In this document: positions 15,704-24,689 of the stretch, one piece after another
Layout of the letters: each line of letters starts with the position of its first letter
Numbering within the stretch: position 1 is the first letter of the stretch
Source: GWE2-40-63 sp041664345
GTDB taxonomy: Bacteria > Bacteroidota > Bacteroidia > Bacteroidales > SZUA-534
Assembly: GCA_041664345.1 (NCBI GenBank)
Contig: JBAYKX010000010.1
Coordinates: forward strand, 1-64,000
Direction: 5' to 3'
DNA: 64,000 bases
Program-made: the position numbers and the translations under genes
The notes under the pieces: generated by a model
Databases searched by the model: none
Seen by the model: the letters and a program-made list of their open reading frames with translations, nothing else
What the model was told of the DNA's origin: nothing

Positions 15704-18700
15704 ATGCAAAATCTACATATAAATCGGAGGATGAAGCCTCAACTTGTCATATTACTTGGAATTATAGGACTACTATGCCTAAACACAGGCGCTGTTTTTG
15801 GTCAACACCAAATAGTCCCCTACCGTAGTTCCATTTATGAATTGGCTGAACAATTTGTAAACGATAAAATTAACTCATTATATTTTAATCAGTTAACAGG
15901 ATATTACAAGAAAGATTCCATTCAAATGGATACCTTACTTGTGAATACAAAAAACAAAACCATAGAACTACATTTGGTGCCAAAATTCGCATACTCCCCC
16001 ATGCGCGAAACTACGGTTGACAGCTTACTATGGCACTTAAAGCAATACCTTGGTAAACCCTACCAAAACTACAAAATATCCATCCATTCCAACCAAAAGA
16101 ATATTTATGAATACATACCTAATTATTATAGGTCGAATAAAAAAGGTTACGACAAAAAACGTATTCCAAAAAACCAGCCTCACAAAGAAGAATCTTTGGT
16201 AAAGAATTTATCCAAACCAATACTTGATGCTACTGTTTTATCAAACACTCATTTGGCTATGTGGCCCAGTCATGGATATTATTACGAACAGAAACTGGAT
16301 CGCTGGGAATGGCAACGGGCACGATTGTTTCAAACAGTGGAAGACCTCTCCTCCTTTTCATACCTAATTAAAACCTTGGTTCCAATGCTGGAAAATGCAG
16401 GAGCCAATGTAATGATACCTCGCGAACGCGACTGGCAAATACAGGAAGTGATTGTTGATAACAATGGCAGCCTCAACAATAGCATTTACAGAAAAAGTGC
16501 TATCGTAGTAAGAGAAGATAAAGGATTTGCCATTGGAAATCCTCCTTACACAACAGAAAACCCATTTGAATTGGGCACTGCTATTGAATTTAGAACCGAT
16601 AAGGTGGGAAAACAATTGGTGGAATGGATTCCTAATATTCCCGAAGAAGGATACTATCCGATTTATGTTTCATACCACCATTCGCCTAACAATACCGACA
16701 AAGCAAAATACACGGTTTATCATTCCGGTGGAAAAACCGAATTTCAAGTAAATCAAAAAATGGGCGGCAACACTTGGATTTATTTGGGTAGGTTTAAATT
16801 TTATGAAGGAATTAATGAACAAGAGGGTAAGGTGGTTTTATCGAGCCAATCGAAAAAAAACGGCCAAAAAATAAGCGCTGATGCCATTCGGTTTGGGGGT
16901 GGAATGGGGAATGTCAGCCGAAATGGAATGGTGAGCCAAAAACCCCGTTTTCAGGAAGCTGCCCGTTATTATTTGCAGTATGCCGGAATTCCTGACTCCT
17001 TAGTTTGGAGATTACATGGCGACACCATAAACGATTACATTGATGATTATCAGTGCCGGGGAGAATGGGTAAACTATTTAATGGGTGCTCCATCGGGTCC
17101 TGAAAAAGATAGAAACCATCCGGGATTAGGCATTCCTATTGACCTTTCTTTTGCATTACACACCGATGCCGGTATTGCTAAAAATGATTCAACCATCGGA
17201 AGTTTAGGTATTTACAGTACCACCGAAGAATCTTCCACCTATCCAAATGGACTATCAAAAATGGCCTCACGCGACTTAACCGATTTGATTCAAACCCAAT
17301 TGGTAACCGATATTCGTCAAAAGCAGGATGCCGGATGGACCCGACGTGGTATGTTGGACAAACCCTACAGTGAAGCTTTTCGACCAAACACGCCCAGCAT
17401 GTTACTAGAGCTTTTCTCACATCAGAACTTTATGGATGTGCGTTACGGACAAGACCCTCAATTCCGGTTTGATGCCAGCCGGGCTATTTACAAAGGAATT
17501 TTGAAGTTTTTATCGTTTCAACAGGGGTTTAAATACATTGTACAACCACTACCTGTTTCACATTTTCAAATTTCCTTATCGCTTTTCAATTCGGCCAACT
17601 TACAATGGAAACCGGTTATTGATAGTCTCGAAGAATCAGCAACTCCAGAAGGTTATTTGGTTTACCAACGCAAAGCTGATGAAGATTTTGATAATGGGAC
17701 TTTCGTTAAAGAACCGTGGATTCAAATTCAAAATATGAATCCAAATGTGATTTATTCTTTCAAAATTACCGCTTGGAATAAGGGAGGCGAAAGTTTTCCT
17801 TCAGAAATACTATCTGCTTGTCATACCTCCGAAGCTATTGATACCGTTTTGATTATAAATGGTTTTGATCGTTTAGATACCCCAGCCGCTATTGATGATG
17901 GAAAATTTGCCGGCTTTATGAACCAAATTGATGAAGGAGTTGACTATCAGATGAACATACAAACCACAGGTACGCAATTTGAGTTCGACCGGAATAAACC
18001 ATGGCTCGATGACGATTCGCCTGGTCATGGAGCCTCGGGTGCCGAATTGGAACATTTAATAATTCCCGGAAATACCTTCGATTATACATACATACACGGC
18101 AAAGCTATTAAAAAAGCCAAGTATGCTTTTGCATCGGTAAGTGATGAATCGGTTGCAGAGGGGATTTTCCCACTAGCTAATTATTCGGTGGTTGATTATT
18201 TGGCTGGCGAAGAAAAAACAACCTATCTGCCGAAAGATTCAGTTAATAGCCGATTTCCTGTTTTTACAAAAGAGTTGCTTACGCAGCTTGATTGGTATTT
18301 ACAAAACGGCGGTAACATACTCATTACCGGCTCATATATAGGAAGCGATGTTTCTTTTCAAAGGCAGGACACTTTGGTGGGTAATTTATTAAAATACAAA
18401 GGACGGGCTGACCATGCTTCAAGGTTGGGGAACGTTTATTTTTGCGATAGCCTCTTTAAAAAATCAACCACAGGATTTCAATTTAATACCCAATTTCATC
18501 CAACAATTTATAAAGCTGAGGCTCCAGACGCCATTGTTCCGTTCGACACCACCTCATCAACATTTATGAGGTATTCAGAAAATAACATGAGCGCCGGGGT
18601 TATTTATTCCGGGCAGTATAAAGTAATTGCCTTGGGATTTCCATTTGAGACTATTTTGAATGATACGCACCGCAATGCTTTGATGAAGACTATGTTGGAG

Positions 18701-18721
18701 TTTTTTATTAAAAAGAAATGA
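15704..18721 (+). CDS. Secreted amidase-like protein with an inserted golvesin-type domain and C-terminal FN3 region
   Basis: 1005 residues with a signal peptide (LVILLGIIGLLCLNTGAVFGQ, if started at residue 10). An N-acetylmuramoyl-L-alanine amidase (Amidase_3) fold appears split. The first half has SHGYYYEQ (about 189-196), VEDLSS and the late strand ANVMIPRERD. The second half has LHTDAG (about 485-490), SRDLTDLIQTQLV, and NTPSMLLELFSHQN (about 560-575), where the family's catalytic Glu sits. Between them, about 279-400, is a golvesin C-terminal-like beta domain (EGYYPIYVSYHHSP, NTWIYLGRFKFYEG, ADAIRFGGG). An FN3-like region (about 612-706) and a 290-residue C-terminal domain follow. Databases tend to call such proteins xanthan lyase, which I think is misleading here. 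It probably strips peptides from glycan fragments in the periplasm. It heads the salvage operon. Confidence 0.7.
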   Translation: MQNLHINRRMKPQLVILLGIIGLLCLNTGAVFGQHQIVPYRSSIYELAEQFVNDKINSLYFNQLTGYYKKDSIQMDTLLVNTKNKTIELHLVPKFAYSPMRETTVDSLLWHLKQYLGKPYQNYKISIHSNQKNIYEYIPNYYRSNKKGYDKKRIPKNQPHKEESLVKNLSKPILDATVLSNTHLAMWPSHGYYYEQKLDRWEWQRARLFQTVEDLSSFSYLIKTLVPMLENAGANVMIPRERDWQIQEVIVDNNGSLNNSIYRKSAIVVREDKGFAIGNPPYTTENPFELGTAIEFRTDKVGKQLVEWIPNIPEEGYYPIYVSYHHSPNNTDKAKYTVYHSGGKTEFQVNQKMGGNTWIYLGRFKFYEGINEQEGKVVLSSQSKKNGQKISADAIRFGGGMGNVSRNGMVSQKPRFQEAARYYLQYAGIPDSLVWRLHGDTINDYIDDYQCRGEWVNYLMGAPSGPEKDRNHPGLGIPIDLSFALHTDAGIAKNDSTIGSLGIYSTTEESSTYPNGLSKMASRDLTDLIQTQLVTDIRQKQDAGWTRRGMLDKPYSEAFRPNTPSMLLELFSHQNFMDVRYGQDPQFRFDASRAIYKGILKFLSFQQGFKYIVQPLPVSHFQISLSLFNSANLQWKPVIDSLEESATPEGYLVYQRKADEDFDNGTFVKEPWIQIQNMNPNVIYSFKITAWNKGGESFPSEILSACHTSEAIDTVLIINGFDRLDTPAAIDDGKFAGFMNQIDEGVDYQMNIQTTGTQFEFDRNKPWLDDDSPGHGASGAELEHLIIPGNTFDYTYIHGKAIKKAKYAFASVSDESVAEGIFPLANYSVVDYLAGEEKTTYLPKDSVNSRFPVFTKELLTQLDWYLQNGGNILITGSYIGSDVSFQRQDTLVGNLLKYKGRADHASRLGNVYFCDSLFKKSTTGFQFNTQFHPTIYKAEAPDAIVPFDTTSSTFMRYSENNMSAGVIYSGQYKVIALGFPFETILNDTHRNALMKTMLEFFIKKK

Positions 18722-18727
18722 GACTTG

Positions 18728-18745
18728 TCCCGATAGCTATCGGGA
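18728..18745. repeat. Perfect 18-bp palindrome
   Basis: TCCCGATAGCTATCGGGA is fully self-complementary. It lies right after the amidase-like gene, inside a purine-rich spacer (GAGACCTGAGATTAGG, then repeated CCAGAAACCAGA, 18745-18808). Palindromes of this sequence type are common between Bacteroidota genes. Either a spacer repeat or a weak bidirectional terminator. Confidence 0.6.
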
Positions 18746-18886
18746 TGAGATGTGAGACCTGAGATTAGGACCAGAAACCAGAAACCAGAGACAAGTAACC
18801 AGAGATTGCTAAAAAACGCTGATAATAATAAAATTACGCTGAAAAAACTGAATAGTAACGAACTTAATAAATAATAATCAAATTGT

Positions 18887-20344
18887 ATGAAAACGATCAA
18901 TTGCTTTTTCCCTTATACAAATCCAAAAGTATGGAATGGATTGTTAGAATATCTTCAGCAGCAAGCTACTATTGAAACCATTTATTTAATCAGCCCCGAA
19001 CAAACAAAATCGCCCTTTAGCAAATGCCAGATTATAAAAAGCAAAAGTATTTTCCATTCGCAAACTATTCTTTCGTTGGCGGCATTAGCCAACTCCGATT
19101 ATACTCTTTTAATAACTAAGCAAACCGAAGTCAGTTTGGGTCAATTTGCTTTGGAACGTTTCCTCTCAATTGCTGATGCAACAAACGCTGGAATGGTTTT
19201 TAGCGATTATATTGATATGGTTGATGGAAAACCAGTAAATCATCCGGTGATTGATTACCAATTGGGGAGTTTGCGTGATGATTTCAATTTCGGCTCCTTG
19301 CTTTATATCAATTCAAAAGCATTAAAAGAAGCCATCGCTAAAATAAAAGAAGAATTTGAATTTGCCGGGTTATACCAACTTCGATTAGCATTGAGCCAAA
19401 ACCATGAGTTGTTTCACCTCCCGGAATATTTGTATTCAATAAAAGAATGGGACAATCGGGAATCGGGGAAAAAAATATTTGACTACGTGGATCCAAAAAA
19501 CCGGAGTGTACAGATTGAAATGGAAAAAGCAGCTACCAGCCATCTAAAAGCGATAAATGGATATTTGGAGCCAAATTTTACTCCCATTGAATTTGGTAAA
19601 GAGAATTTTCCGGTGGAAGCCTCGGTGATTATCCCGGTTCGTAACCGCGAGAAAACCATAGCCGATGCCATTGAATCGGTGATGATGCAAAAAGCTTCGT
19701 TCCCATTCAACTTGATTATAGTCGATAATCACTCAACCGATCGTACTACCGAAATTATTAAAGAATTTGCTTCAAAATACTCCAATTTGATTCTTGTTAT
19801 TCCCAATCGTAACGATTTGGGAATTGGCGGTTGCTGGAATTTGGCAGCCCATCACCCTCAATGTGGTAAATTTTCCATTCAATTAGACAGCGATGATTTG
19901 TATAAAGATGAAACCACACTGACCCAAGTAGTGGATACTTTTTATAAAGAGAAATGCGCCATGGTGATTGGCTCCTATTTAATGACTAACTTTAAACTAG
20001 AAGAAATTCCTCCCGGGTTAATCGACCACAAAGAATGGACGCCTGAAAATGGAAGGAATAATGCGCTGCGCATCAACGGATTGGGTGCACCAAGGGCTTT
20101 TTATACGCCTGTTTTGCGTGAAGTAAAGATTCCTAATGTTAGTTATGGCGAAGATTACGGCCTAGGACTTACCATTAGCCGCAAGTACCAGATTGGACGG
20201 ATTTATAATCCCATTTATTTATGCCGCCGTTGGGATGAAAACTCTGATGCTTCGCTGAGTATTGAAGCTATGAACAAACACAATTTTTATAAAGATAAAT
20301 TGCGGACCATTGAATTGGCTGCAAGGATTACAATTAACAATTAA
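18887..20344 (+). CDS. Two-domain glycosyltransferase, GT2-like
   Basis: 485 residues. The C-terminal half (about 245-470) is a GT-A fold family-2 transferase: ASVIIPVRNREKTIADAIES, LIIVDNHSTDRT and the metal-binding LDSDD (FSIQLDSDDLYKDE). The N-terminal half also looks like a GT-A domain without a clear DxD (VFSDYIDMVDGKP, FNFGSLLYINSKAL), perhaps a degenerate duplicate. No signal peptide or membrane helix is evident, so it is cytosolic or peripheral. It stands second in the salvage operon, just before DUF4922. Donor and acceptor are unknown. Confidence 0.75.
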   Translation: MKTINCFFPYTNPKVWNGLLEYLQQQATIETIYLISPEQTKSPFSKCQIIKSKSIFHSQTILSLAALANSDYTLLITKQTEVSLGQFALERFLSIADATNAGMVFSDYIDMVDGKPVNHPVIDYQLGSLRDDFNFGSLLYINSKALKEAIAKIKEEFEFAGLYQLRLALSQNHELFHLPEYLYSIKEWDNRESGKKIFDYVDPKNRSVQIEMEKAATSHLKAINGYLEPNFTPIEFGKENFPVEASVIIPVRNREKTIADAIESVMMQKASFPFNLIIVDNHSTDRTTEIIKEFASKYSNLILVIPNRNDLGIGGCWNLAAHHPQCGKFSIQLDSDDLYKDETTLTQVVDTFYKEKCAMVIGSYLMTNFKLEEIPPGLIDHKEWTPENGRNNALRINGLGAPRAFYTPVLREVKIPNVSYGEDYGLGLTISRKYQIGRIYNPIYLCRRWDENSDASLSIEAMNKHNFYKDKLRTIELAARITINN

Positions 20345-20353
20345 CAATTAGCA

Positions 20354-21316
20354 ATGTGTAATGAAAAAATGAATTACCAAGAGAAAACAAATAACCTGTT
20401 ACACGAACAACGGAGCAATTGGCCATTGCTGGCTGATAACCTCGAAGGTTTGAAAAATGCCCGATTGAAGTCCTTTCAATTGGTCGGATTTTCATTCCAG
20501 GTTCAATACAATCCCATGCGCATTACTTCCACATCGGCTAAAATCGATAGGGCTTCCATTAAAGCCAGGCCCTGTTTCCTGTGCAGTGCAAACCGCCCCG
20601 AAGAGCAAAATAGGGTGCTTTTTGAGAATTCGTACGAAATTCTTTGCAATCCCTATCCCATCTTGAGGGAGCATTTCACCATTGCTAGTTTGAACCATGT
20701 ACCACAGGAAATTGGAACTTCATTTGCCCATTTTTTGGAAATCAGCAAAGCTTTACCCGATTTGGTGACGTTGTACAATGCGCCAAAATGCGGTGCTTCG
20801 GCACCCGATCACCTGCACTTTCAATCGGGGAACGTTGGTTTTATGCCCATGGAAAACGAATTTGACACCCTTAAAAGCAGGTTTGGCATTGAACTCAGCC
20901 ATAAACCCCAAATTTCAGTAACAGCCATAAACGATGGATTTCGTCGGTTCATTGTACTGGAATCGGACGAAAAAGAATCCTTGCTAAACGCATTCAAACC
21001 CATTTACAAGTATATGAAAGAGTTGGTGGGTGGCGAAGAACCGATGCTTAATATCCTGAGCTGGTATTCCAAGGGTTGGCGGGTTATGGTTTTTATGCGC
21101 CACAAACACCACCCGTGGCAATATGATGCGGAGGGTGACCAAAACATATTGATAAGCCCGGGAGCCGTGGATATGGGAGGTGTGCTAACTGCTCTGTTAG
21201 AAAAAGATTTTAACAAAATTACCAAAGAGGATATTAAGGACATCATGAATCAGGTTTCGATGTCGGCTGAAGGTTTTGAAAAAATGATACACTATTTGAC
21301 AAACCTTCTCAAATAA
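20354..21316 (+). CDS. DUF4922 protein, GDP-sugar phosphorylase/HIT-like
   Basis: 320 residues. Family DUF4922 resembles the GalT/HIT superfamily branch of GDP-L-galactose and GDP-D-glucose phosphorylases. The catalytic HxHxQ motif is intact as HLHFQ (153-157), preceded by CGASAPD. A CFLC pair (74-77) could bind zinc. Such enzymes form a nucleotidyl-histidine and release a sugar 1-phosphate. Starts at 20354 or at the ATG at 20369 (MNYQEK) are both possible. It follows the glycosyltransferase by 9 bases and precedes the SpoIID gene by 10, so the three are translated as a unit. A nucleotide-sugar step in the salvage pathway is inference. Confidence 0.75.
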   Translation: MCNEKMNYQEKTNNLLHEQRSNWPLLADNLEGLKNARLKSFQLVGFSFQVQYNPMRITSTSAKIDRASIKARPCFLCSANRPEEQNRVLFENSYEILCNPYPILREHFTIASLNHVPQEIGTSFAHFLEISKALPDLVTLYNAPKCGASAPDHLHFQSGNVGFMPMENEFDTLKSRFGIELSHKPQISVTAINDGFRRFIVLESDEKESLLNAFKPIYKYMKELVGGEEPMLNILSWYSKGWRVMVFMRHKHHPWQYDAEGDQNILISPGAVDMGGVLTALLEKDFNKITKEDIKDIMNQVSMSAEGFEKMIHYLTNLLK

Positions 21317-21326
21317 AAACATATCA

Positions 21327-22685
21327 ATGAACAAACAACCCATGGAAATGCAGCCGAATATAGAAATAGGAATCATTAAAAAAGAACGGATTGATTTCCG
21401 GTTGAGCGGAGTTTTTACCTTTTTCAATGCACCAGAAGCTAGGTTCAATCAAGGTCAGGCATTCGCTGAGAACGGTAGGTTGGTTATCAAAACAGATGAG
21501 AAAACTTTTTACTTTGACAAAGAAGTATCTTTTATTCCTGATGATTTAACGGTATGCCATTTTGAAATAAAGGAGGTAATAATTGGGGTTGATTTCCATT
21601 GGGAGCAAAAAGAAGATCAAAAGTTTCAAGGCACTCTAAAATTAATACTTGTTGGCGATGAGATTCAGGTTATCAATATTTTACCAGTAGAAAATTATTT
21701 GATAAGTGTAATTTCTTCGGAAATGAGTGCATCCAGCTCTTTGAATTTGTTAAAAGCCCATGCCATCATATCGCGCAGTTGGCTCTTGGCCCAGATTCAG
21801 AAACAAAACGATTTGGTTTCGGCTAAAACTACCTACCAATTAATTCATCAAACCGATGAGGAATACATCCGCTGGTACGACCGCGAGGACCATACCTTGT
21901 TCCATGTATGTGCCGACGACCATTGTCAGCGTTATCAAGGAATTACCCGTGCAAACAATCCTCGGGTTGTGGAAGCCGTTCAAGAAACCATGGGACAAGT
22001 GCTGATGTACGACAATAAAATATGCGATGCCCGTTTTTCAAAATCATGTGGTGGCGTGGCCGAACGATTCGAGAATTGCTGGGAACCGGTTTCACATCCG
22101 TATTTAACAGCGGTTATTGATCATCCTAAACCTACCCATTTGCATACCATGGATTTGACTCTTGAAAAAAATGCACGCGATTTTATTCATGCCAACCCTG
22201 AAGCATTTTGCAATACAAAAGATGAGAAAGTTCTGACACAGGTTTTGAACAATTACGATTTAGTGGCCAAAGACTTTTACCGATGGCAAGTAACTTATTC
22301 GCAAGAGCAATTGAGTGCACTGATTTTAAATAAATCAGGTATTGATTTTGGTCAAATCATCGATTTAATCCCAATGGAAAGAGGAACCTCAGGGCGATTG
22401 ATTAAACTCAAAATTGTAGGGACAAAAAAAGCACGTATTGTTGGCAAAGAACTGGAAATCCGCCGATGGTTGAGCGAATCGCATTTGTATAGTTCGGCGT
22501 TTACCATCGAAAAATTGCATTTTACAGGAACCATACCCGGAAGCTTTACCTTGCACGGTGCAGGCTGGGGACATGGTGTTGGTTTGTGTCAGATTGGTGC
22601 CGCAGTAATGGGAGAAAAAGGATACACTTATACCGAAATTTTGATGCATTATTTTAGGAATGCAGAAATTAGGAAGGAATATTAG
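21327..22685 (+). CDS. SpoIID/LytB-domain protein
   Basis: 452 residues. The SpoIID domain (about 120-445) shows VENYLISVISSEMSASSSLNLLKAHAIISRSW, with the essential Glu in SSEM, then ARFSKSCGG and the C-terminal HGAGWGHGVGLCQIGA. SpoIID is a lytic transglycosylase acting on denuded glycan strands. No strong signal peptide is seen at the start, so location is uncertain; an N-terminal domain (about 1-110) precedes the catalytic part. In context it would act after amidase removal of peptides, releasing anhydro-sugars for the adjacent permease. Confidence 0.88.
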   Translation: MNKQPMEMQPNIEIGIIKKERIDFRLSGVFTFFNAPEARFNQGQAFAENGRLVIKTDEKTFYFDKEVSFIPDDLTVCHFEIKEVIIGVDFHWEQKEDQKFQGTLKLILVGDEIQVINILPVENYLISVISSEMSASSSLNLLKAHAIISRSWLLAQIQKQNDLVSAKTTYQLIHQTDEEYIRWYDREDHTLFHVCADDHCQRYQGITRANNPRVVEAVQETMGQVLMYDNKICDARFSKSCGGVAERFENCWEPVSHPYLTAVIDHPKPTHLHTMDLTLEKNARDFIHANPEAFCNTKDEKVLTQVLNNYDLVAKDFYRWQVTYSQEQLSALILNKSGIDFGQIIDLIPMERGTSGRLIKLKIVGTKKARIVGKELEIRRWLSESHLYSSAFTIEKLHFTGTIPGSFTLHGAGWGHGVGLCQIGAAVMGEKGYTYTEILMHYFRNAEIRKEY

Positions 22686-22757
22686 ACATGAGATACAAGA
22701 ATTGAGATATGAGACTAGAGATATGAGATAGTAAAGACGCACTGTCGTGCGTCTCAC
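22684..22757. repeat. Spacer repeat with AGACGCAC hairpin
   Basis: Purine-rich ATGAGATACAAGAATTGAGATATGAGA words lead into AGACGCAC-TGTC-GTGCGTCT, a perfect 8-bp hairpin. It is a relative of the repeat at 8293-8385. It lies between the SpoIID gene and the AmpG-like gene. Confidence 0.6.
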
Positions 22758-22776
22758 CTAAAAAAAACTTCAAAAG

Positions 22777-24657
22777 ATGCTTAACCTAAAAAAATCCACT
22801 TCAAAAAACCCCTGGTTTTGGGTTCCCTCGCTCTATTTTGCTGAAGGGATTCCCTATGTATTAGTAATGACCCTTTCAGTAATTTTTTATAAGCGGATGG
22901 GCATTTCAAATACCGATATCGCCTTATATACCAGCTGGTTGTATTTACCCTGGGTAATTAAACCTCTTTGGAGTCCTATAGTCGATATTTTTAAAACCAA
23001 ACGCTGGTGGATTATTCTTATGCAATTAATGATTGGCGTTGGACTGGCCGGTGTTGCCTTTACCATTCCTACTTCAAAATTTATGCAATATACCTTGGCT
23101 TTTCTTTGGCTATTAGCCTTTAGTTCTGCTACCCACGATATTGCAGCCGATGGCTTTTACATGCTGGGTTTGTCGAAACACAAACAGGCCTATTATATTG
23201 GAATCCGCAGCACTTTTTACCGCCTGGCTATGCTTATGGGGCAAGGTGTTTTGGTGATTTTGGCAGGTCACTTTGAGGCAAAAACCGGATTACCACCTGT
23301 GGAACTATCGGTAAATTCCATTTCAAGTGCCGATAGTACTGTTTTTAATCCTATGGTAAAGGATTCATTGACTGACAAAACCACCCTATATTTTATTTCG
23401 CCCAAGGAAGTAAACATTGGGATTCAAAAAATGGAAAAGAGTCAGACAAAGGTACTTCTTGACTCAGTAGATGCCTGGAATTCATTTCACGGATTTTATT
23501 ATTTGGAAGACAATCAGAAAAAGGAATTGAAAAAAACCGGTTGGTGGCATCAATTTGTGTCAGCACCCTTACAAAATGGGTTAAAAAAGGTATTTAATTC
23601 TTCTGAATCCGAATCCATTTCACAAACTACTGGGAATATGGGGTTTGCCTATTTTTATTTAAGCAAACAGCCGGAACCAAACGAAACCGTTGTATTGAAC
23701 ATCAGCCATTTAAAAGGTAACAAAAGCATTGCTTTGGCAAAAAGTTACCGCTTTGAATTTAATGAGAGCAACTGGAACATTCCGGCATTTGTGGCTTTTC
23801 AACTCGATGCCAAATTAAATAAACCGGTAACAGCTACTTTTTCAGCACTTTCAGGCAACATTACCTTTGCCTGGGCTATTGTATTTGCATTTATTGCCCT
23901 GATTTTTGTAGGCTTTTTTGCCTATCACTATTTGATATTGCCTTACCCGGCCGAAGATATGGCTGTGGTGAGTTCACAGGGAAATGTGATGAAAGATTTT
24001 CTTGGAACATTTGTTGAATTTTTCAAAAAGAAAGAAATTGGAGTTACCCTCACTTTTTTACTGGTTTATCGGTTACCCGAATCCCAATTGTTGAAATTGG
24101 CTTCGCCATTCCTGCTCGATTCCAACGAGTTGGGAGGATTGGGTCTTTCAACCGGCGATGTGGGACTTGTTTACGGAACCGTTGGTATTATTGCACTTTC
24201 CTTGGGAGGAATCTTTGGTGGCATTGCCGCAGCAAAAAAAGGACTCAAATTTTGGTTATGGCCTATGGTGCTAATTATGCACTTGCCAATCATAACCTTC
24301 GTGTATCTTTCGCATGTTATGCCTACTTCGCTTTGGGTAATAGGAGGCGCGGTGGCAGTTGAGCAATTCGGGTATGGCTTTGGCTTTACAGCATATATGC
24401 TTTACATGATATATATATCCGACGGAAAACACAAAACCGCTCATTTTGCAATCACTACCGGTTTCATGGCTCTTGGAATGATGTTACCGGGAATGATGAG
24501 CGGTTGGTTGCAAGACATCATCGGATATCAAAACTTCTTTATGTGGGTTTTGATATGCGCTATTCCAAGCTTTTTGGTTATTCCGTTCCTCAAGGTTGAC
24601 CCCTCGTTTGGAAAAAAGTTAAACACTAAAAATACGGTTGATAATGAAAACATTTGA
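22777..24657 (+). CDS. ampG: AmpG-like muropeptide permease with a large central insertion
   Basis: 626 residues, an MFS carrier. The N-terminal PSLYFAEGIPYVLVMTLSVIFYKRMGISN and LPWVIKPLWSPIVD match AmpG permeases. AmpG is normally about 400-500 residues; here about 190 residues (roughly 171-361) are inserted between the first and second six-helix bundles. The insert is polar and beta-rich (VNIGIQKMEKSQ, ETVVLNISHLKGNK), ending just before the helix AWAIVFAFIALIFVGFFAYH. If the topology is canonical this central loop is cytosolic; with an extra helix it could be periplasmic. It imports anhydro-muropeptides or MurNAc sugars for the MurK-MurQ route. It converges on namZ. Confidence 0.82.
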   Translation: MLNLKKSTSKNPWFWVPSLYFAEGIPYVLVMTLSVIFYKRMGISNTDIALYTSWLYLPWVIKPLWSPIVDIFKTKRWWIILMQLMIGVGLAGVAFTIPTSKFMQYTLAFLWLLAFSSATHDIAADGFYMLGLSKHKQAYYIGIRSTFYRLAMLMGQGVLVILAGHFEAKTGLPPVELSVNSISSADSTVFNPMVKDSLTDKTTLYFISPKEVNIGIQKMEKSQTKVLLDSVDAWNSFHGFYYLEDNQKKELKKTGWWHQFVSAPLQNGLKKVFNSSESESISQTTGNMGFAYFYLSKQPEPNETVVLNISHLKGNKSIALAKSYRFEFNESNWNIPAFVAFQLDAKLNKPVTATFSALSGNITFAWAIVFAFIALIFVGFFAYHYLILPYPAEDMAVVSSQGNVMKDFLGTFVEFFKKKEIGVTLTFLLVYRLPESQLLKLASPFLLDSNELGGLGLSTGDVGLVYGTVGIIALSLGGIFGGIAAAKKGLKFWLWPMVLIMHLPIITFVYLSHVMPTSLWVIGGAVAVEQFGYGFGFTAYMLYMIYISDGKHKTAHFAITTGFMALGMMLPGMMSGWLQDIIGYQNFFMWVLICAIPSFLVIPFLKVDPSFGKKLNTKNTVDNENI

Positions 24658-24689
24658 ATCAAAAGTTGAGTAAAGGTTTTTTGAATGGT

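Noticed and set aside
15704..18721. Xanthan lyase
   Set aside because: No polysaccharide-lyase catalytic pattern was seen; the split amidase motifs and salvage context fit better.
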